Notes under the pieces: model-generated
Told to the model about the DNA's origin: nothing
The model's input: the letters and a program-made list of their open reading frames with translations, nothing else
Databases searched by the model: none
Translations under genes and position numbers: made by a program
Part shown: in pieces, positions 37,806 to 45,940 of the stretch
How positions within the stretch are numbered: position 1 is the stretch's first letter
How the letters are laid out: each line of letters begins with the position of its first letter
DNA from: Candidatus Nomurabacteria bacterium
GTDB lineage: Bacteria; Patescibacteriota; Minisyncoccia; Phycocordibacterales; UBA9973
Length of the DNA stretch: 49,568 bases
Direction: 5' to 3'
Assembly: GCA_003155695.1 (NCBI GenBank)
Contig: PMDZ01000004.1
Coordinates: forward strand, 1-49,568

Positions 37806-38564
37806 TTACAAGTTTTGATTGGCTAATATTCCTTCTAGTATTTCAAGTTCCTGTTTTGAGTTAGGCTGGAATCCTTCTAAAATATTTTTTAGTGGAACGG
37901 CTTCTATCAGCTCCCCTTCGCGACTTGCAATTTTTACAAGGTCAGTTAAGTAATATTCGCCTTGTACATTTTCATTTTTTAATTTATCAATATTATTCCA
38001 AAGCCATTTTGCATTAAAAGCATATAAGGCCGGATTTACTTCTTTAATTTCTTTCTCTTTTTCACTCGCATCTTTATTTTCAACTATTCCAATAACTTTA
38101 TTATTCTTATCTCTCAATATTCTTCCGAAATTTACAATCCCTGCCCGCCAATCTTTAAAATCTGGAAGTACTACGGTTCCAATTACAATAACTGCAGGAC
38201 TATTCTCAAGGGTTTTGATAATATCCTCGATTGTCTCTTTTGAAACTAATGGTTGGTCTCCAGATAAAACAACGACTATCTCGTGGTCCGGATGAGTCGC
38301 ACTTTTTGCCGATAGCACCGCATGACCGGTACCCAGTTGTTCTTCTTGGTGAGCATAGTTATAATCCTTACCTATCACTTCAAAAATTCTTTCCTTTTTA
38401 TGCCCAACAACTATCACCGGCTTAATCGGTAAATTAAGGTGCGAGAGTGTATCCAAAATATGCTTTAGAAAAGGTTTGCCCTGAAGCACAGCAAGAGCCT
38501 TCGGTTCATCCGATTCCATTCTTTTACCCTTCCCTGCCGCCAAAATTATTATTTGTGTATTCAT
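37806..38564 (-). CDS. GlmU-like nucleotidyltransferase (N-terminal domain only)
   Basis: [53 protein letters not shown]. Confidence 0.88.
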   Translation of the reverse strand: MNTQIIILAAGKGKRMESDEPKALAVLQGKPFLKHILDTLSHLNLPIKPVIVVGHKKERIFEVIGKDYNYAHQEEQLGTGHAVLSAKSATHPDHEIVVVLSGDQPLVSKETIEDIIKTLENSPAVIVIGTVVLPDFKDWRAGIVNFGRILRDKNNKVIGIVENKDASEKEKEIKEVNPALYAFNAKWLWNNIDKLKNENVQGEYYLTDLVKIASREGELIEAVPLKNILEGFQPNSKQELEILEGILANQNL

Positions 38565-38593
38565 AATGTGTTTGTATAAATAATGAATGACTA

Positions 38594-38734
38594 GAACCTT
38601 ACAGGTTCAGTACACCTTTTCCGTTCGCTTCGCTCACAGGGAAAAGGTCTTCTCGTCCTCTACGCAAGCAAAGCAGTTTGCTTGCTATCGTGTAAAAAAA
38701 TTACTTACGTAATTTTTTGTGCACGATAGAGGAC
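38594..38734. repeat. Family-B multi-hairpin repeat, overlapping the 3' end of tRNA-Val
   Basis: GAACC-TTACA-GGTTC, AGTACACCTTTTCC..GGAAAAGGTCTT, GCAAGCAAA-GCAG-TTTGCTTGC, AAAAAATTAC-TTAC-GTAATTTTTT. Confidence 0.85.
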
Positions 38735-38792
38735 TTGAACCTCTGACCCTCCCCACGTCAAGGGGATGCTCTACCAACTGAGCTAACCGTGC
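38720..38792 (-). tRNA. tRNA-Val (anticodon GAC)
   Basis: GCACGGTTAGCTCAGTTGGTAGAGCATCCCCTTGACGTGGGGAGGGTCAGAGGTTCAAGTCCTCTATCGTGCA; complete cloverleaf; no encoded CCA. Confidence 0.95.
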
Positions 38793-38800
38793 ATTCCATG

Positions 38801-38887
38801 CGGAAGTGGTGAGATTTGAACTCACGAGGAGCTTTCACCCCTGCCGCTTTTCGAAAGCGGTGCCTTAAACCTCTCAGCCACACTTCC
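38801..38887 (-). tRNA. tRNA-Ser (anticodon CGA)
   Basis: GGAAGTGTGGCTGAGAGGTTTAAGGCACCGCTTTCGAAAAGCGG.. long variable arm ..GTGAGTTCAAATCTCACCACTTCCG; no encoded CCA. Confidence 0.95.
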
Positions 38888-38930
38888 AATAAACTTTCGT
38901 AGTATACAAAAATAAAGCCAAAAAATCAAT

Positions 38931-39563
38931 TTAAACCTGTTTTACGTCCTTATGAATCATATGGCCATCATTATCCAAATCATAAATAGTGGCAGTATCG
39001 AAACCTATTTCAAAATCACTAATCCTTTCGTCGGATATGTTTTCTATGTATTTTGATAATGCTCTCATTGAGTTACCATGAGCTACAACAAGAACATTTT
39101 TACTGTCTTTCAAAAGAGGCATAATTTTATTTAAAAAAAATGGTAATGCCCTTTCGTAAACCATCTTCAGACTTTCACCGTTGGGAATATTATAATCCCA
39201 ACTGCGTCTTATTTTTTGAAATTCTTCACCACCTACTTCTTTTTTAACTTCCCATTTATTTTTGCCCGTATAATCGCCGTAATCTCTCTCTATTAATTCT
39301 TTCGATTCTTCTATAGGAACATCTTTCTTTGTGACCAAATTTGCATCCAAGATAGCAAGTAAAGTTTCTTTCGTCCTAATAAGTGGTGTATCAAATATAT
39401 AATCAAAACGAAAATCTTTTAATAACTCTCCTATTTTTTTTGCAACCTCTAATCCTTCTTTTGACAAGTGAACATCAGTTATACCGGTCCAAAGACCTAA
39501 ACTATTCCACTCAGACAGTGCATGCCTAACAAATATTAATTTTCCCATTTTTTGTGTTTCCAT
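38931..39563 (-). CDS. Histidine phosphatase, phosphoglycerate mutase-like
   Basis: KLIFVRHALSEWNSLGLWTGITDVHLSKEGLEVAK; VLVVAHGNSMRALSKYIE. Confidence 0.88.
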   Translation of the reverse strand: METQKMGKLIFVRHALSEWNSLGLWTGITDVHLSKEGLEVAKKIGELLKDFRFDYIFDTPLIRTKETLLAILDANLVTKKDVPIEESKELIERDYGDYTGKNKWEVKKEVGGEEFQKIRRSWDYNIPNGESLKMVYERALPFFLNKIMPLLKDSKNVLVVAHGNSMRALSKYIENISDERISDFEIGFDTATIYDLDNDGHMIHKDVKQV

Positions 39564-39626
39564 ATGAACATTCTATCATAAACTTTTTTTAATTTATAAT
39601 TCATAAAAATATGGTATAGTTGCAAC

Positions 39627-40424
39627 ATGTCTGAAATTATCGAAGTTAAAAATTTAACGAAAAAATTTGGTGATTTTGTCGCCGTTGATGATATTTCTTT
39701 CGAAGTGAATAAAGGCGAGATTTTCGCTTTCTTGGGTCCGAACGGCGCCGGTAAATCCACGACCATTAAAATGCTGACAACACTTCTTACCCCGACACAA
39801 GGGACACTTACTTTGGATGGTCATAGCGTCATGAAAGACTCAAACGCCGTTCGTCATTCATTCGGCATTGTTTTCCAAGACCCAAGTCTTGACGATGAAT
39901 TAACCGCCTATGAAAATATGGACCTTCATGGAGTCCTTTATCGCGTCCCGAAAGCATTGTGCAAGGAACGAATTAAACAGCTTCTCACCCTCGTTGAACT
40001 TTGGGACCGTAAGGACAACTATGTCAAAGAATTCTCCGGTGGAATGAAGCGCCGGCTGGAAATTGCTCGTGGTTTACTTCATCATCCGAAAATTTTATTC
40101 CTTGATGAACCAACTCTGGGTCTTGACCCTCAAACTCGCAACCATATGTGGAGCTACATAAATGACCTCAACAAGTCGGAAGGCATCACCGTTTTCTTTA
40201 CAACCCATTATATGGAGGAAGCTGAACGAATAGCCGGGAGAATCGCCATTATCGACCACGGAAAAATTATTGCCTCCGGAACAGCCACGGAATTAAAATC
40301 GAAGACTAATACAAAATCTCTTGAAGAAGCATTCTTGGCGCTCACCGGTAAAGTCATTCGTGATGAAGAAGTCGGAAAAGTTGACAGAATGCGCATGATG
40401 CACAGCGCCTGGACGAAAAAATAA
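39627..40424 (+). CDS. ABC transporter ATP-binding protein (DrrA-like)
   Basis: GPNGAGKSTTIKMLTTLLTPTQG; EFSGGMKRRLEIARGLLHHPKILFLDEPTLGLDP. Confidence 0.96.
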   Translation: MSEIIEVKNLTKKFGDFVAVDDISFEVNKGEIFAFLGPNGAGKSTTIKMLTTLLTPTQGTLTLDGHSVMKDSNAVRHSFGIVFQDPSLDDELTAYENMDLHGVLYRVPKALCKERIKQLLTLVELWDRKDNYVKEFSGGMKRRLEIARGLLHHPKILFLDEPTLGLDPQTRNHMWSYINDLNKSEGITVFFTTHYMEEAERIAGRIAIIDHGKIIASGTATELKSKTNTKSLEEAFLALTGKVIRDEEVGKVDRMRMMHSAWTKK

Positions 40425-40425
40425 T

Positions 40426-41169
40426 ATGAAAACAATTTACATTTTATGGCTTAGACAATTGAAACGTTACTTCAGGTCAAAATCGAGAATGATCGGCTCT
40501 TTGGCGCAACCGTTATTCTTTCTTTTATCTCTCGGCTACGGTTTCGGTCCGGTCTTCAAACAAGCCGGCGAAGGAAATTACATTCAGTTCCTCGTCCCCG
40601 GAATTATCGGCATGAGTATCATTTTTACTTCTATTTTTTCCGGGATGGAAATTATCTGGGACCGTCAATTTGGTTTCTTGAAAGAAACACTTGTCGCTCC
40701 GGTCTCAAGATTCAATATCATGATTGGACGAACTATCGGTGGAGCAACAGTTGCGACATTACAAGGAACACTTGTCCTTCTTATTTCCTTTTTAATCGGA
40801 TTTAAGCCGATGAATTGGAGCTTAATCCCCGTCGCCATTGTCGTCATGCTCTTATCGGCTCTTCTTTTCACAGCTATGGGCACAGCCATCGCTTCCAAGC
40901 TCGACGACATGCAAGGCTTTCAGCTTATCATGAACTTCTTGGTTATGCCGTTATTCTTCCTTTCCGGAGCCATCTTTCCTCTTGCTAGTGCTGGGATCTT
41001 AGGTAAAATTGCGAACTTTGACCCACTTTCTTACGGCGTAGATGCGCTGAGGAGTTTGCTCTCGGGAATTACACACTATGGATTGGCGACAGATTTCGGC
41101 ATTTTGGCAATTATCACAATCGCTTTCCTTGCACTCGGAAGTTATTTCTTCTCTAAAATACAAATTTAA
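40426..41169 (+). CDS. ABC-2 type transporter permease (DrrB-like)
   Basis: Six-TM-like pattern; FLVPGIIGMSIIFTSIFSGMEIIWDRQFGFLKETLVAPVSR. Confidence 0.93.
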   Translation: MKTIYILWLRQLKRYFRSKSRMIGSLAQPLFFLLSLGYGFGPVFKQAGEGNYIQFLVPGIIGMSIIFTSIFSGMEIIWDRQFGFLKETLVAPVSRFNIMIGRTIGGATVATLQGTLVLLISFLIGFKPMNWSLIPVAIVVMLLSALLFTAMGTAIASKLDDMQGFQLIMNFLVMPLFFLSGAIFPLASAGILGKIANFDPLSYGVDALRSLLSGITHYGLATDFGILAIITIAFLALGSYFFSKIQI

Positions 41170-41179
41170 TAATAAACCT

Positions 41180-41207
41180 TTGACTTTTCGAGCATGTATG
41201 ATATAAT
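41180..41207 (+). promoter_or_regulatory. Sigma-70-type promoter
   Basis: TTGACT-N16-TATAAT; leader contains TTATTGGTG/CACCAATAA inverted repeat. Confidence 0.7.
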
Positions 41208-41302
41208 CAAACAAATTTTGAAAGCTCTTCGATATTAATTTTATTGGTGACTAAACGAGATATAACAATTGTCTTTTGTAGCCACCAATAAATAAATAAT
41301 AT

Positions 41303-41800
41303 ATGAAAAATCTAAGTTTTAATGAAAAAATCTGGGTTGTTTTTTTGTCTTTTTTATTCTTTAAAATGGACCAAAAAATTAAATCCTTAGCCGGCGACAG
41401 AAAAGCCGGAGATGCAATCAACCTGCGGGAACGCTTTTCTTTGGCGTTCGCAACAATTTGGATGTTAAAAAAAGAAAAAAAAGAAAATGAGAATAAGATT
41501 CTTTTTTCAAACGTAACCCCAGACTCATTTTTTCAAAAAAAATTTAGAAATCAAATTTATAATGATTTTTGTTCTGTTTTTTTTGAAAAAGAAAGTATTG
41601 TCACTGTAAGTTGTTCGTCCGAAAAAGACAATTCAAACTCACTTGTAAAAGTACAGGATGGATACAAAACGACGATGCTTCTGTCGGGACAAGGATTACT
41701 TTCCGAGGATCAAGACTTTCTTGACTTTTTTATTCAAGAAATCGGTAAAAATTTTAAAAATGCAGAAAAATTTTTTCAAAAAAAGCTGGAGCAAAAATAA
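41303..41800 (+). CDS. Hypothetical protein (165 aa)
   Basis: Promoter upstream, terminator downstream. Confidence 0.65.
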   Translation: MKNLSFNEKIWVVFLSFLFFKMDQKIKSLAGDRKAGDAINLRERFSLAFATIWMLKKEKKENENKILFSNVTPDSFFQKKFRNQIYNDFCSVFFEKESIVTVSCSSEKDNSNSLVKVQDGYKTTMLLSGQGLLSEDQDFLDFFIQEIGKNFKNAEKFFQKKLEQK

Positions 41801-41824
41801 ATCTTGTTCAACTAATCGATTATG

Positions 41825-41858
41825 ATAAACCCTTTGTTAACTCAGGGGGTTTATTTAT
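41825..41858 (+). terminator. Intrinsic terminator
   Basis: ATAAACCC...GGGTTTAT followed by T-rich sequence. Confidence 0.65.
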
Positions 41859-41975
41859 TTTGTTTAGAAACCCAAAAGGTTAGTAGTTAGAACCAGATTG
41901 TGGAGAAAATAATGAAATTTCAAGTACTATCTTGCCAAAATAGAAAATATGAGGTAATCTAAAGAAAAAAAGAAT

Positions 41976-42326
41976 TTGGTTCATAAACATATAAAACTGA
42001 GCGTTATGCAAATAATTAAAAAACACGGAACAACTAAAAATGAAGCAATCAAAAAAATTGACAGCTTCTTGAATGATTTAATGAAAAAAGATTTCCCTGC
42101 GGGCATTAAAATCAAAGATCCCCAAAAAAACTGGAATGGGAGTGTTATGAATTTTTCTTTCAGAGCCAAGAAAAGAATTGTTGGAATTACAATTTCTGGA
42201 ACTGTATCTGTAAACGATGCAGAAGTGAAATTGGACTCTACTCTTCCCGGAATGGTTACAACTTTTGTAAGTGAAGACAAGGTGAAAGATGTAATTACAA
42301 AACAATTCGAAGAATTATTCAGTTAA
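41976..42326 (+). CDS. Polyhydroxyalkanoate granule-region (PHA_gran_rgn)-like small protein
   Basis: FPAGIKIKDPQKNWNGSVMNFSFRAKKRIVGITISGTVSVNDAEVKLDSTLPGM pattern. Confidence 0.55.
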   Translation: MVHKHIKLSVMQIIKKHGTTKNEAIKKIDSFLNDLMKKDFPAGIKIKDPQKNWNGSVMNFSFRAKKRIVGITISGTVSVNDAEVKLDSTLPGMVTTFVSEDKVKDVITKQFEELFS

Positions 42327-42347
42327 ACCGTGTAGCCAAGTGACACA

Positions 42348-42379
42348 AAGAAGTCTGATAACCAGACTTCTTTTTTTAT
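42348..42379 (+). terminator. Intrinsic terminator
   Basis: AAGAAGTCTG-ATAAC-CAGACTTCTTTTTTT. Confidence 0.85.
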
Positions 42380-42409
42380 TATATTACCGGGACCGCGAGT
42401 ACGCTTATC

Positions 42410-42552
42410 GAACCTTACAGGTTCAGTACACCTTTTCCATTCGCAAGCTCATATGGAAAAGGTCTTCGCTTCCCGGACGCGGGCAAAGCAGTTTGCCCGC
42501 TTAGGGTCACAAATTAAAAAACCCATCTTGCGACAGTTTTTTTAATTTGTGA
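42410..42552 (+). repeat. Family-B multi-hairpin repeat
   Basis: GAACC-TTACA-GGTTC, AGTACACCTTTTCCAT..ATGGAAAAGGTCTT, GCGGGCAAA-GCAG-TTTGCCCGC, TCACAAATTAAAAAA..TTTTTTAATTTGTGA. Confidence 0.88.
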
Positions 42553-42659
42553 TGTATTACTATCCTTTGCACGAACTTATTTCGAACAAAATGAATGATA
42601 ATCTTACGCTCTACTTTTGAATTTTCTTCAATAAAACTACAACGCTCTACTAATGTATA

Positions 42660-43240
42660 AATGCTGACTCGGTTTTGCGAAACTAAATTTGCGGGAATGG
42701 ATTCGCAAAACCTCGACTATTCCCATTTTGCCTTGATTTCTGATTTTGCCGTGCAGGAGGAACTCGGAAAACAAAATTCAAAATACATTGTCTCGGGCAA
42801 GTTACATATTTATATTTTCGTGATTATTTAGAGTTAAAGGGTATCACCCTCGGCATTCGCCTCGGGCTTTTCCGCTATGGCTACTCGCGCCTAGATGCTT
42901 ATGAGCGGGAAAGGGTAACGGCTCAAATACTGGGGAAATGAGCCGTTAGGGTTCCCGCGCTTCTTGGGGAGAGGAAGTTTCCTCTCCCCGGGTCGGGCTA
43001 CTCCTGATTACAGGAGTTCTGCCCTCGCCATCCCCACTCTACGCTTTTCAGTATTATGTTTATCTTATCGCTTTCGCTACTTGAGATTAGTATCAAAATA
43101 CAATCACGGCGCTCATCCTTTAGCCACTGGACGCCATAGCGGAAAAGCCCGAGGCGAAGAATACGTGCTTTGCCCCAGTTCCGTGTGATTACACACGGAA
43201 CTATCCCACCCGTGCGTGCACGAGGAATTCACTCCCTTTT
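42660..43240. ncRNA. Candidate large structured noncoding RNA or fold-back element (orientation unknown)
   Basis: Perfect 26-bp IR 42856-42881/43133-43158 enclosing further perfect hairpins; no credible protein. Confidence 0.55.
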
Positions 43241-43793
43241 AAATTTTAGAATAGAATACAGATTTTCCTGTTTTCCCAGTTTGGTTTATTTTGTTTTCCT
43301 TTTCCAAAGTATTCAGATATCTTTCAGCTGTTGCATCAGATACATGCATGAATTTTTCAACTTCGTCATTTGTGATTTTAGATTGTTTTAAAAATAAAGT
43401 CATAACTTTATCCAACTTCTTTTTCTTTCTGAACTGAATCATATTCCTTGCTTTGATTAGAAGTTCACGCGCTAATTTTTTTGTTGAAATAATTACAGGA
43501 ATTGATTTTGTTTCAACTGGTTCGGTTTTAATTTCGGGATTTTGTTCAACTGGATTTGATTCTATTTTAACAGGCTCAGATTCAGTTTCTGATTCAACTG
43601 ATTTTGTTTCTGTCGGAATAATTTCATCAACTTGTTCAGTCGTTGGTTCATTTGGAATTTCAGGACTAGCTAATGGCTCAGATACTGGTATTTGAGCCGT
43701 TTGAGGTTCTAAATCTTGTTCAGGTTCGGAAATAGGCTCGTTTTGTGGCTCAACTACCTTTATTTCTTCATTTGCTGTTGTTTCTTCTGCCAT
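43239..43793 (-). CDS. Pro/Glu-rich disordered N-terminus fused to a C-terminal winged-helix-like domain
   Basis: EPISEPEQDLEPQ...; KLDKVMTLFLKQSKITNDEVEKFMHVSDATAERYLNTLEKENKINQTG. Confidence 0.7.
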   Translation of the reverse strand: MAEETTANEEIKVVEPQNEPISEPEQDLEPQTAQIPVSEPLASPEIPNEPTTEQVDEIIPTETKSVESETESEPVKIESNPVEQNPEIKTEPVETKSIPVIISTKKLARELLIKARNMIQFRKKKKLDKVMTLFLKQSKITNDEVEKFMHVSDATAERYLNTLEKENKINQTGKTGKSVFYSKI

Positions 43794-43839
43794 ATATAGA
43801 TTATATCAAAAAGGGCTTAAATATATAGAGTTTTATCTA

Positions 43840-43868
43840 TTGACAGATATCTCTAAAAGGTGTATAAT
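43840..43868 (+). promoter_or_regulatory. Consensus sigma-70 promoter
   Basis: TTGACA-N17-TATAAT, both hexamers exact. Confidence 0.85.
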
Positions 43869-43896
43869 ATATAGATAAAGTGGTTCTTTTATATTT

Positions 43897-43956
43897 CACT
43901 ATGGATATAGCTAAAAGTTATTTATAAATAAATACCCTTTAGCTATTGCCATGGTG
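43897..43956 (+). promoter_or_regulatory. Leader stem-loop in the 5'UTR of the 44017 gene
   Basis: CACTATGGatATAGCTAAA ... TTTAGCTATtgCCATGGTG. Confidence 0.6.
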
Positions 43957-44016
43957 GTTATAGTTCCTTCTCGGAAAAGAGAAAACAAATGCGCAAATTA
44001 GTGCAAGGAGGTTATT

Positions 44017-44673
44017 ATGCAAACAGAATTTTTAATTTCAGGTATTACAACCGGTCAGTTAAATGCAATGGTAAAAAATATCATGGCTCAGACTGGTATT
44101 ACAGACCCAAGTAAAGCAGTACGCATGTTAAATGCTGGTAGACTCATTATTTCAGTAGTTGATTCAGGCTGGTATGAAAAAGATGGGATAATCTATCTTT
44201 CTCTTACTTCTGATGGCACTCCTAAAGAAGAATTGATTAAGCGTTTAGAAAGTAAAGGGATTAATATTGAATATTTTTCCCAAAATCTTTTTTCTTCATC
44301 TGATTTAACTCCTACAAATGGGGTGTCCTACAAAATAGCTATCCTTAAACCAGAACTATTTATAGGAAATCGTCTTACTCATGGATTAGTTTGTGAGGAA
44401 GCAGTTAGTCGTAATTTAATTGCTCTGAATCTCGAAGCTTCATGTCTTCTATCAGACAGATTGTCTTATCAGGACATCTCTGAGATGGGTTTAGATTCTC
44501 TCGATTTTATGCATGAACCAGTAGATTCAAATCTGAATGATTCTGGAGAAAGAGGTCCGCGAAGGCTTCATTTTAGCGGTAGTTCACTCAGTGCATATTA
44601 TGTACACGACGAAGGTTCTGTTGCTGCAGAGATAACAATGAGAAGAGGTTTTGCTTTTCTTATGCAGGAATAA
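44017..44673 (+). CDS. Hypothetical protein (218 aa) with strong Shine-Dalgarno
   Basis: AAGGAGGTTATTATG; own consensus promoter and terminator. Confidence 0.8.
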   Translation: MQTEFLISGITTGQLNAMVKNIMAQTGITDPSKAVRMLNAGRLIISVVDSGWYEKDGIIYLSLTSDGTPKEELIKRLESKGINIEYFSQNLFSSSDLTPTNGVSYKIAILKPELFIGNRLTHGLVCEEAVSRNLIALNLEASCLLSDRLSYQDISEMGLDSLDFMHEPVDSNLNDSGERGPRRLHFSGSSLSAYYVHDEGSVAAEITMRRGFAFLMQE

Positions 44674-44707
44674 GGGAAAGAGTAATCCTAATTTTAAAAT
44701 TACTCAC

Positions 44708-44741
44708 ACAGCCAATTAACCATATTGGCTGTTTTTATTTT
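44708..44741 (+). terminator. Intrinsic terminator
   Basis: ACAGCCAAT-TAACCAT-ATTGGCTGTTTTTATTTTT. Confidence 0.9.
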
Positions 44742-44789
44742 TAAAAATGACAACAATTCAATAAATATAATTTATGATATAATTTCAAT

Positions 44790-45206
44790 ATGAATAAAAG
44801 ATTGACTTCTATGTTCATCCCTTATTACCTTAAAGATAACGAGCTTTATGTTTTTTTACAAAGGCGTAATTTTGATGCCAAACACCCAAACAGTTTAGGC
44901 TCATTCGGTGGTGGATTAGAAAACGAAGAAAATAACGAAAAAGCTTTGATTAGAGAAATTAGTGAAGAATTAGAATATACTCCTATTAATTATTCATTAC
45001 TTGGAGTTTTTGAAGATGATTACTCTATTTCAAATTATTATATTGAAGAAGTTAAAGAAAATTTTGAAACAAGTATTAGTATACATGAAGGGAAAGGCGG
45101 AGAATGGCACCTGGCAAAAAAAGTTATAGGAAGAGATGATATAAGTTTAAATACAAATAATGTAATGCAAGAAATGATTGTTAAAATCGAAAAAAGCTTG
45201 AAGTAA
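44790..45206 (+). CDS. NUDIX hydrolase
   Basis: GGGLENEENNEKALIREISEEL; TATAAT-N6-ATG upstream. Confidence 0.88.
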   Translation: MNKRLTSMFIPYYLKDNELYVFLQRRNFDAKHPNSLGSFGGGLENEENNEKALIREISEELEYTPINYSLLGVFEDDYSISNYYIEEVKENFETSISIHEGKGGEWHLAKKVIGRDDISLNTNNVMQEMIVKIEKSLK

Positions 45207-45800
45207 TTACTTTATAGCTAAAATTTCCATTCCTCTTTTGCCGACCCAATATTTAAATTTTAAAATTTTAAAACCTTTTTTTAATAATAAATTTTTAAAT
45301 GACTTCGAAGATAAGTATTTTTTATTTATTCCTTCATTAGAATCATAAATTTCATAGTCTTCTTTTTTGTCGCTCACAGCCGAAGTAATATATAAAACTC
45401 CATTTTTTGCTAATAAACTTTTAAGCTTTTTTATAAATTTTTCTTGTTCCTTTATTGATATATTATGGAAAACTCTTGAACACCATATACCATTAAATTT
45501 TTTTGTGGTTAGTAAATCCATAATATCTATAAGTCTGAAATTGACTTTAGGGACATGTTTATGAGCAAGCTTAATCATTTCTTTAGAGATATCAATTCCG
45601 AGTACATCAAAACCACGATCAAATAGGAACTTAGAATCTTGTCCACCACCACAGCCTAGATCTAAAACCCTAGCTTTTAAAGGTAATTTCGATGCAAATT
45701 TTTCGAGAGATTGAATAGATAAATTCTCCCCATAGCCGTGCTCTTGAGTATATTCTTTTGCAATTTTATTATAATAATTTTTTATTATTTTATTTTCCAT
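45207..45800 (-). CDS. Class I SAM-dependent methyltransferase
   Basis: ARVLDLGCGGGQDSKFLFDRGFDVLGIDISKEMIKLA. Confidence 0.9.
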   Translation of the reverse strand: MENKIIKNYYNKIAKEYTQEHGYGENLSIQSLEKFASKLPLKARVLDLGCGGGQDSKFLFDRGFDVLGIDISKEMIKLAHKHVPKVNFRLIDIMDLLTTKKFNGIWCSRVFHNISIKEQEKFIKKLKSLLAKNGVLYITSAVSDKKEDYEIYDSNEGINKKYLSSKSFKNLLLKKGFKILKFKYWVGKRGMEILAIK

Positions 45801-45872
45801 TTTTTGTTATATCTGACACATAGCATAAAACTTAACATATTATATCATATTCGATCTTGCATTTTAAAAATA

Positions 45873-45899
45873 AAATAGCCGACTTTTTGTCGGCTATTT
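45873..45899 (-). terminator. Intrinsic terminator, perfect 11-bp stem
   Basis: AAATAGCCGAC-TTTTT-GTCGGCTATTT. Confidence 0.85.
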
Positions 45900-45940
45900 A
45901 TTTGTAGCAATTTTACTATTAGGCTTGCTCTTTTCCTTTA

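Noticed and set aside
38594-38718. CRISPR array
   Set aside because: No regularly spaced direct repeats and no cas genes anywhere in the window; the elements are palindromic and dispersed.
42856-43158. Idea that this is a diversity-generating retroelement template or group II intron fragment
   Set aside because: No reverse transcriptase, no clear adenine-rich TR/VR pair and no convincing domain V; kept only as something to test outside the window.
42964-43188. 74-aa ORF MGRGSFLSPGRATPDYRSSALAIPTLRFS... in the track
   Set aside because: It lies wholly inside the structured inverted-repeat region and is better explained as a spurious ORF in GC-rich hairpin DNA.
42660-43240. Identification as tmRNA, 6S RNA or RNase P RNA
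   Set aside because: No tRNA-Ala-like ends, no tag ORF and none of the P4 consensus strings I could recognise on either strand.
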